Source of the DNA: Rubrivivax rivuli
GTDB taxonomy: Bacteria; Pseudomonadota; Gammaproteobacteria; Burkholderiales; Burkholderiaceae_C
Length of the DNA: 64,000 bases
Assembly (NCBI RefSeq): GCF_004016505.1
Contig: NZ_SACR01000004.1
Span: 740,605-804,604 of the forward strand
Reading direction: 5' to 3'
The position numbers were made by a program, and so were the translations under genes. This document shows positions 58,542-64,000 of this stretch, piece by piece; position 1 is the stretch's first letter; each line of letters opens with the position of its first letter. The notes below the pieces were generated by a model, which ran no database searches, had not been told where the DNA came from, and saw only the letters and a list, made by a program, of their open reading frames with translations.

Positions 58542-60523
58542 GCCGAGGCCGCCCCGGCGGCTGGCGCGCCTGCGGTCTGCTCGCGGCGTGCCGTGCGGTA
58601 GCGGCGGTCGGCCGCGGCCAGCACGCCGCCCAGGGCCATCAGCACGCATCCACCCCAGATCCAGGTGACGAAGGGCTTGTAGTAGAGCCGCACCACCCAG
58701 GCTGTGCCCTGTGTGGCCTGGCCCAGCGAGACGTAGATGTCGCCCATCGGCCGGCTGCGGATGGCGGCTTCGGTCATGGGGTTCTGCTGCACGCGATAGA
58801 CACGCTTCTCCGGGCGCAACTGCGCCAGTTCCTTGCCGTTCTTGCTGAGCACGACGAGGCCCTGTGCGGCCCGGTAGTTCGGGCCTTCGACATCACGCAC
58901 CCCCTGGAAGGTGAAGGTGTAGCCGGCGATCTCGGCGCTTTGCCCGACGTCCATGTTCAGGTCGCGCTCCACCTCGTAGGTGCGCACCATGGTGACGCCG
59001 ATGATGAAGACGCCGATGCCCAGGTGCGCCAGCATCATGCCCTTCATCGCCCGCGGGATCTGGTTGAAGCGGTGCAGCAGCGACCCTTGCACGCCACCCG
59101 CCGGGCGCACCCGCTCCCAGAGGTCGGTGGCCACCGAAGCGAAGACCCAGAAGCCCATCACCAGGCCCAGTCCGCCCAGCCAGGAGATGCGGCCTTCGGC
59201 GAGTTCGGCCCCCACCGCGCACAGCACGGCCACCACGGCCGCCCAGCGCAGGCGCTTGGCGAGGTCGGGCAGTTCGGCGTTCTTCCAGCGGGCGAGGGTG
59301 CCCACGCCCATCAGGAACACCAGCGGCGCCATCAGCGGCACGAACACGGTGTCGAAGTAGGGCGGGCCGACCGAGATTTTGCCGAGGTTCAGCGCGTCCA
59401 GCAGCAATGGGTAGAGCGTGCCAAGCAGCACCGCGGCCGTGGCCACCACGAGCAGCACGTTGTTGGCGAGCAGAAAGCCTTCACGCGAGACCGGGGCGAA
59501 GCGCGCGCCCAGGCCCACCTTGGGCGCACGCCAGGCGTAAAGCGCCAGCGAGGCACCGATCACCACCGCCAGGAAGGCCAGGATGAAGAGGCCGCGCTTG
59601 GGGTCGGTGGCGAAGGCGTGCACCGAGGACAGCACCCCCGAGCGCACAAGGAAGGTGCCCAGCAGGCTCAGCGAGAAGGCCGAGATCGCCAGCAGCACCG
59701 TCCACGCCTTGAAGGCGCCGCGCTTTTCCGTCACGGCCAGCGAGTGGATCAGCGCCGTGCCCACCAGCCAGGGCATGAAGCTGGCATTTTCCACCGGATC
59801 CCAGAACCACCAGCCACCCCAGCCGAGCTCGTAATAGGCCCACCAGCTGCCCAGCGCGATGCCCAGCGTGAGGAAGATCCAGGCGGCGGTGGTCCAGGGC
59901 CTCGTCCAGCGCGCCCATTGCGCATCGAGGTTGCCGCCGATCAGCGCCGCCACGGCGAAGGCGAAGGCCACCGAGAAGCCCACGTAGCCCATGTAGAGCA
60001 TGGGCGGGTGGAAGATCATGCCCGGGTCCTGCAGCAGCGGGTTCAGGTCGCGGCCGTCAGGTGGTGCCGGGTTCAGCCGATCGAAGGGGTTGGAAGTGAC
60101 CAGCGTGAAGAGCAGGAAGCCCACCGTCAGCCAGCCCATCACGGCCAGGATGCGAGCCAGCACGGGCAGTGGCAGGCGCTCGCTGAACTGGGCCACCGCG
60201 AGCATCCAGCCGACCTGCATCACCAGCCACAGCAGCATCGATCCTTCATGGCCGCCCCACACGGCGGCCATGCGGAAGTGCAGGGGCAGTTCGCTGTTGG
60301 AGTTCTGCGCGACATAGAGCACCGAGAAATCGTGCTCGACAAAGGCCCAGGTCAGCGCCAGATAGGGCAGCAGCACCAGCAGGAACAGCCATTGCGTGGC
60401 CGGCCGCGCGAGAGCCATCCAGTCGTTGCGGCCCTTCTGCGCCCCGACCAGCGGCACGGTGCCGATCACCAGCGACAGCCCCAGCGCCAGCCACAGGACG
60501 AAGTGGCCGAGTTCCGGAATCAT
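58538..60523 (-). CDS. ccmF: Haem lyase CcmF
   Basis: 661 residues, a large multi-pass membrane protein of the haem-handling family. The tryptophan-rich WWD domain is seen in [20 protein letters not shown], with conserved His residues elsewhere (for example [13 protein letters not shown]). It receives haem from holo-CcmE and attaches it to apocytochrome c at the periplasmic face with CcmH and CcmG. Start ATG overlaps the ccmE stop, and its end overlaps ccmG. Confidence 0.97.
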   Translation of the reverse strand: MIPELGHFVLWLALGLSLVIGTVPLVGAQKGRNDWMALARPATQWLFLLVLLPYLALTWAFVEHDFSVLYVAQNSNSELPLHFRMAAVWGGHEGSMLLWLVMQVGWMLAVAQFSERLPLPVLARILAVMGWLTVGFLLFTLVTSNPFDRLNPAPPDGRDLNPLLQDPGMIFHPPMLYMGYVGFSVAFAFAVAALIGGNLDAQWARWTRPWTTAAWIFLTLGIALGSWWAYYELGWGGWWFWDPVENASFMPWLVGTALIHSLAVTEKRGAFKAWTVLLAISAFSLSLLGTFLVRSGVLSSVHAFATDPKRGLFILAFLAVVIGASLALYAWRAPKVGLGARFAPVSREGFLLANNVLLVVATAAVLLGTLYPLLLDALNLGKISVGPPYFDTVFVPLMAPLVFLMGVGTLARWKNAELPDLAKRLRWAAVVAVLCAVGAELAEGRISWLGGLGLVMGFWVFASVATDLWERVRPAGGVQGSLLHRFNQIPRAMKGMMLAHLGIGVFIIGVTMVRTYEVERDLNMDVGQSAEIAGYTFTFQGVRDVEGPNYRAAQGLVVLSKNGKELAQLRPEKRVYRVQQNPMTEAAIRSRPMGDIYVSLGQATQGTAWVVRLYYKPFVTWIWGGCVLMALGGVLAAADRRYRTARREQTAGAPAAGAASA

Positions 60524-61038
60524 TGCGGGGCTCCCTTTCCGTAGGTCGTCTGGCCCTGCGTCTGGCTGCCGCTGCCGGGGTTGGCGCCCTTGTAGAGCGT
60601 CTGGCTCATCTGCTTGTGGTCGCCGGTCTGCGCGTTCTTCAGGGCCTCGGCGGCTTCGGGCGGCATGTAGTTTTCGTCGTGCTTGGCCAGCACCTCGCGC
60701 GCCTCGAACACGCCCTCGCGCAGTTGGCCTTGGGCCACCACGCCTTTGCCTTCCTTGAACAGGTCAGGCAGGATGCCGGTGTAGCGCACGGGCACCTTTT
60801 GCGCGGTGTCGGTGATGACGAACTGCACCAGGGTGCCGTCCACCTTGACCGAGCCTTCTTCGACCAGGCCGCCCACGCGGAAGGTGCGTGCCGTCGGTGC
60901 CTCTTTCGCGGCCACCTGCGTGGGCGAATAGAAGAACACGAGGTTGCTCTCGAAGGCGTTGAGCACCAGGGCCACGACGATGCCGGCGGCGGAGACCAGG
61001 CCGCCGATCGCGGCCAGCTTCTTGTGGCGGGGTTTCAT
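60520..61038 (-). CDS. ccmE: Haem chaperone CcmE
   Basis: 172 residues. A short cytosolic N-terminus and one membrane anchor (about residues 8-28), then an OB-fold domain ending in the covalent haem-binding motif [12 protein letters not shown], with His120 and Tyr124. It accepts haem from CcmC and passes it to CcmF. Gln/Gly/Thr-rich C-terminal tail. Overlaps ccmD upstream and ccmF downstream by 4 bases each. Confidence 0.97.
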   Translation of the reverse strand: MKPRHKKLAAIGGLVSAAGIVVALVLNAFESNLVFFYSPTQVAAKEAPTARTFRVGGLVEEGSVKVDGTLVQFVITDTAQKVPVRYTGILPDLFKEGKGVVAQGQLREGVFEAREVLAKHDENYMPPEAAEALKNAQTGDHKQMSQTLYKGANPGSGSQTQGQTTYGKGAPQ

Positions 61039-61214
61039 GTCATCTCCTCGGTCTCGGTGGCCGCGCGCTCGGCGTCGCGCAGCGCTTGCCGGTGGCGCGC
61101 GCGCGCCAGCAGGGGCTCGGCCAGCATGCACACGGCGCACACCGCATAGCTTGTCCAGACGAAAAATCCGTAGCCGCCCATGTGGAAGAACTCGGCGGCG
61201 CTGTTCCAGTTCAT
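61035..61214 (-). CDS. ccmD: Haem exporter accessory protein CcmD
   Basis: 59 residues from [20 protein letters not shown], one transmembrane helix, and a charged C-terminal tail ([17 protein letters not shown]). This is a canonical CcmD, which releases holo-CcmE from the CcmABC complex. The ATG overlaps the ccmC stop codon by 4 bases, and its stop overlaps ccmE. Confidence 0.93.
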   Translation of the reverse strand: MNWNSAAEFFHMGGYGFFVWTSYAVCAVCMLAEPLLARARHRQALRDAERAATETEEMT

Positions 61215-61987
61215 CGTGCGATTCTCCCCCGGGCGAGGGCGGCCACCCATCCGGCATGGGCTTCACGCTCCAGCGTCATCGCCCGCGCCCGCATGAACAC
61301 CACCGCAAAGGCATAGGCCCAGCAGGCCACCGTCATCAGCAGCATGCCCGTGAGCATGGTGCTGGCCATCTTCGGCGCGGCGGTCATGCTGATGGTGGCG
61401 CCCTGGTGCAGCGTGTTCCACCACTTCACCGAGAAATAGATGATGGGCACGTTGATGCTGCCCACCAGGGCCAGCAGCGCGCCGGCCTGGTCTGCGCGGC
61501 GCACGTCGTCGATGGCATTGACGAGGGCGATGTAGCCCAGATAGAGGAACAGCAGGATCAACTCGGTGGTCAGGCGGGCATCCCACACCCAGTAAGTGCC
61601 CCATGTAGGTTTGCCCCAGACCGCGCCGGTCCATAGTGCAAGAAACGTGAACATCGCGCCCGTGGGGGCTATCGCACGCGCCAGCACCGAGGCCATGCGG
61701 GCGTTGAAGGCCCAGCCGATGCCGGCCCAGAAGGCCATCACGAGGTAGAGCACCATCGACATCCAGGCTGCAGGCACGTGGATGTAGATGATCCGGTAGG
61801 CGTCACCCTGGGTGGCGTCTGTGGGAGCGACGAAGAAGCCCACGTACAGGCCGGCAGCGGCAAAACCGATGCAGACCACCCAGCACAACGGCACGAGCCA
61901 ACCTGCCAGCGCATAGAAGCGCGACGGGGCGGCGAAGGTGAAGAAGCGAAAGCCGGGGGCGCTTTTGGGGGCAGGGGCGTCGGTCAC
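61211..61987 (-). CDS. ccmC: Haem exporter membrane subunit CcmC
   Basis: 258 residues, six transmembrane helices. The tryptophan-rich haem-binding WWD motif [12 protein letters not shown] and flanking histidines ([16 protein letters not shown]) present haem to CcmE. GTG start with GAGGA in front. Downstream of ccmB by 25 bases. Confidence 0.96.
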   Translation of the reverse strand: MTDAPAPKSAPGFRFFTFAAPSRFYALAGWLVPLCWVVCIGFAAAGLYVGFFVAPTDATQGDAYRIIYIHVPAAWMSMVLYLVMAFWAGIGWAFNARMASVLARAIAPTGAMFTFLALWTGAVWGKPTWGTYWVWDARLTTELILLFLYLGYIALVNAIDDVRRADQAGALLALVGSINVPIIYFSVKWWNTLHQGATISMTAAPKMASTMLTGMLLMTVACWAYAFAVVFMRARAMTLEREAHAGWVAALARGRIAR

Positions 61988-62012
61988 GCTCGAATCCTCG
62001 TACAGAAGGGTC

Positions 62013-62738
62013 TCATTCGGTGGAAATGCGCAGCGCCGCAGCGATGGCCATCGGGGCGCCCACTGCCGTGGTGATCAGCAGGGCGGCCAGCAAGGAGAAG
62101 TGTCCGCGGGCCGACATGCCGGCTTCCACCATGCCCACCGCACCTGCGCCGAAGATGAGCGCCGGTATGGCCAGCGGCAGCACGATCAGGATGAGCAGCA
62201 TGCCGCCGCTGCGCAGGCCCAGCGTCAGTGCCGCGCCGAGACCGCCAAGCAGGCTCAGGATGGGCGTGCCCAGCGCGAGGCCCGCCAGCAAAGCCAGCAC
62301 CGCGTCGGCCGACATGCCGAAAAGCAGGCCGACGAGCGGCGTCGCGACGATGAGCGGCAGCCCCGTCAGCAGCCAGTGGGCGCCGCACTTGGCTGCGGCC
62401 ACGGCGAGGGCCGATGTGGGTGCCAGCAGCATCTGTTCCAGCGAGCCGTCGGCGTGGTCAGCCGCAAAAAGCGAGCCCACCGACAGCATGCTGGCGAGCA
62501 GCGCGCACACCCACACGATGCCTGGCGCGATGTTGCGCAGCATGCCTGGCTCAGGACCTACGCCCAAAGGAAAAAGGCTGATGGCCACCATGAAGAAGGC
62601 CAGGGGCAGCAGGGCATCGACGCGGCGGCGAGAAGCCAGCTTCAGATCGCGCAAGAGCACGGCCGTGAACACCGCGCGGGCTGAGACTTCCTGGGCTGCA
62701 GGCGCCAGGGCGGACAACGGTGAGGCGGGTGGCGTCAT
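62013..62738 (-). CDS. ccmB: Haem exporter permease CcmB
   Basis: 241 residues with six hydrophobic segments. AVFTAVLLRDLKLASRRR near the start and FAADHADGSLEQMLL are characteristic of CcmB, the permease partner of the ATPase CcmA. 14 bases after ccmA. Confidence 0.95.
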   Translation of the reverse strand: MTPPASPLSALAPAAQEVSARAVFTAVLLRDLKLASRRRVDALLPLAFFMVAISLFPLGVGPEPGMLRNIAPGIVWVCALLASMLSVGSLFAADHADGSLEQMLLAPTSALAVAAAKCGAHWLLTGLPLIVATPLVGLLFGMSADAVLALLAGLALGTPILSLLGGLGAALTLGLRSGGMLLILIVLPLAIPALIFGAGAVGMVEAGMSARGHFSLLAALLITTAVGAPMAIAAALRISTE

Positions 62739-62752
62739 CTCGACTTCCCGGA

Positions 62753-63454
62753 TCAGGCAGGCCGGCGCCGCGGCACGGCCGCGTCGAGATCGAGCACTGC
62801 AGGCACAGGGCTGGTAAGGCTAAGCGCCTGGTGGCTGGTGAGCAGCACGCAGCCGCCGCGGGCAGCGTGCTCGCTGATCACCGAGTTCAGTGCGGCAATG
62901 CCCTCGACGTCCAGTGCGTCGAAGGGCTCGTCCAGCAGCCACAAGGGGCTGTCTCGATGAAGAGCCAGCCGTGCCAAGGCCACGCGGCGGCGCTGGCCCT
63001 GGCTGAGGGTGCGCACGGGAGCGTACCGACGGTCGGCGATACCCATGCGCTGCAGGGCCAGGTGCAAAGGCGCCTCCGCAGAAGGGAGGCCGTGCAACTG
63101 CGCGAGGAAGCGCAGGGCCTCCGTCACGCTGAGGTCGTCCTTCAGAGCGTTCTGGTGGCCGATGTAGACCAGATGGCGTCGCCAGGCTGCGCCGCCTTCG
63201 TGCGGTGAACGCCCCGCAATCCGGATTGCACCGGCGGCAGGCGTCGAGAGACCTGCGAGCAGGCGCAGCAGGCTGGTCTTGCCGCGTCCATTGCGGCCGC
63301 GCAGCCACGTGACGGACCCAGGCGCGAGTTCGATCGCCAGGTTGGCAATCAGGGTGCGATCGCCACGTTGCACGGCCAAGCCCTCGGTCTGCAGCACCCA
63401 GCCCGCCTGGGACGGATGTTGTTCGGCGAAGCCTTCGTTTTGGAGGGACTGCAA
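62753..63454 (-). CDS. ccmA: Haem exporter ATP-binding subunit CcmA
   Basis: 233 residues from a TTG at 63454; no good ribosome site is visible, so the first ~20 residues are doubtful. Compact ABC ATPase with Walker A GRNGRGKT (residues 53-60), signature LSQGQ (151-155) and Walker B WLLDEPFD (173-180). GRNGRGKTSLLRLLAGL matches CcmA. It powers the CcmABC release of haem-loaded CcmE. First gene of the ccmABCDEFGHI operon. The promoter must lie upstream, in the gene-free 546 bases. Confidence 0.95.
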   Translation of the reverse strand: MQSLQNEGFAEQHPSQAGWVLQTEGLAVQRGDRTLIANLAIELAPGSVTWLRGRNGRGKTSLLRLLAGLSTPAAGAIRIAGRSPHEGGAAWRRHLVYIGHQNALKDDLSVTEALRFLAQLHGLPSAEAPLHLALQRMGIADRRYAPVRTLSQGQRRRVALARLALHRDSPLWLLDEPFDALDVEGIAALNSVISEHAARGGCVLLTSHQALSLTSPVPAVLDLDAAVPRRRPA

Positions 63455-64000
63455 GGTCGGGACGGTGCCTGGTGGAGAGGGGACGGCAGCGAGAGCGTGG
63501 GGCTCAGCGCAGAGCCGGCTGAACGCCGCACCTCAGTTTAAGGGGCCGAACTGCAGTCAGCCTTGCAAGCCAGCCTGGGCGGAACCAGAGCGTGGTCAAT
63601 GCGGTTGGCAGATCGCCTGCGACATGGATGCGCTGGCTGTGCGAGCCATTGGTACACGACCAACTGAGGGCATCTCAGCAGTGGCACGCCTCCGCTGTGG
63701 CCCAGGCTCGCGTCGCATCGATGGCGGCATCGGGAACGCGCCAGCGTGGCGAGGTGAGTCCTGAGGCAGTTTGACCAGGCGCGCTGGTAATGACTAGCTG
63801 GTCGACGCGCGCATGTGCTACAGTCGAAGGCTTCGCTGTTCGCTAAGCTGCTTTTTGACGCGGTGGATGTGTGCGGTGAAGGCGGGCTGAAGAGGCTTGA
63901 CGGTGCTGAAAAAAGCGTGTCATAATCTTTGGCTCTGCTGACGAAGTTTGGTGCTGCGGTTCGGATGGATTGCAAGCAAAGCGAATCAGCAAAAAAGCAG
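63455..64000. other. 546-base region without a recognisable gene
   Basis: I see no supported protein gene; the open frames on both strands here are short or low in information. It must contain the ccm operon promoter on the minus strand (not pinned down). The right end is AT-richer and carries a strong promoter (63897-63926), followed by a leader-like sequence ending at the window edge. Confidence 0.6.
63897..63926 (+). promoter_or_regulatory. Strong sigma70 promoter at the window end, possibly for an rRNA operon
   Basis: TTGACG (63897-63902), an 18-base spacer, CATAAT (63921-63926). The following leader (GGCTCTGCTGACGAAG... then GCAAAGCGAATCAGC) has the look of Burkholderiales ribosomal RNA leaders, but the 16S gene itself is not in the window. 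Confidence 0.55.

Noticed and set aside
63538..63975. A 145-codon minus-strand frame in the gene-free right end
   Set aside because: Ser/Arg/Cys-rich, no motif or ribosome site, and it runs through the strong outward promoter.

Overview
The window is 64 kb of GC-rich chromosome from a betaproteobacterium, most likely Burkholderiales of the Rubrivivax/Leptothrix/Ideonella/Roseateles type. This rests on the gene content and order (adk-kdsB-Trm112-lpxK-exbD-exbB-xseA, accA-tilS-lysC, cspA next to clpS-clpA, a complete cbb3 oxidase cluster and a complete ccm operon), not on any species-specific marker. Coding density is very high, many neighbouring genes overlap by 4 bases (ATGA), and GTG/TTG starts are common. 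I see no insertion sequence, prophage, CRISPR array or integrase.

Layout. 1-1.3 kb: 3' end of a TonB-dependent receptor gene. 1.4-6.1 kb (minus): a short-chain dehydrogenase, adk, then kdsB, a Trm112-like gene, lpxK, exbD and exbB. 6.5-9.0 kb: xseA, sodB and a secreted DUF192 protein. 9.1-16.6 kb (plus): respiratory cluster ccoI-ccoS-ccoN-ccoO-ccoQ-ccoP-ccoG and a small ccoH-like gene. 16.6-19.6 kb: fnr (minus), then hemN and a SafE/UreH-like membrane protein (plus), with a clear FNR box in the divergent gap. 19.7-22.6 kb: icd and a POT-family peptide transporter. 22.6-28.1 kb (minus): a Sco copper chaperone overlapping a 1602-residue surface lipoprotein. 28.3-36.3 kb: an RND efflux operon (minus) divergent from its likely two-component regulator (plus). 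36.4-42.9 kb: cold-shock gene, clpS-clpA, then mtfA, lpxH, ppiB, ppiA and a TPR gene. 43.2-49.0 kb: cysS, an alkA-like glycosylase gene, accA, tilS, lysC and tRNA-Ser(GCT). 49.1-56.3 kb: DUF72 gene, fhs, a WYL regulator, a cupredoxin / truncated haemoglobin / DUF3034 cluster, a small membrane protein and a DUF523 gene. 56.3-63.5 kb (minus): ccmABCDEFGHI. 63.5-64 kb has no gene and ends with a strong promoter pointing out of the window, possibly for an rRNA operon.

How the genes fit together. Much of the window concerns c-type haem and copper. The ccm operon matures c-type cytochromes needed by CcoO, CcoP and the di-haem domain of the giant lipoprotein. CcoI, CcoS, CcoG and CcoH assemble the cbb3 oxidase. 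FNR, hemN and two FNR-like DNA dyads (in front of hemN and inside ccoS, ahead of ccoN) point to oxygen-dependent control.

The outstanding object is the 1602-residue lipoprotein. It joins a galactose/glyoxal-oxidase-type copper-radical domain that keeps the metal and Cys-Tyr cofactor residues, an AbfB-like trefoil, a PKD domain, a YVTN beta-propeller, a CCP/MauG-like di-haem module and a C-terminal PA14 domain. It is translationally coupled to a Sco copper chaperone. I infer a one-polypeptide machine that both makes and consumes H2O2, or that passes electrons from a copper-radical site to c-type haems. The domain calls come from motifs read in the sequence; the function is inference.
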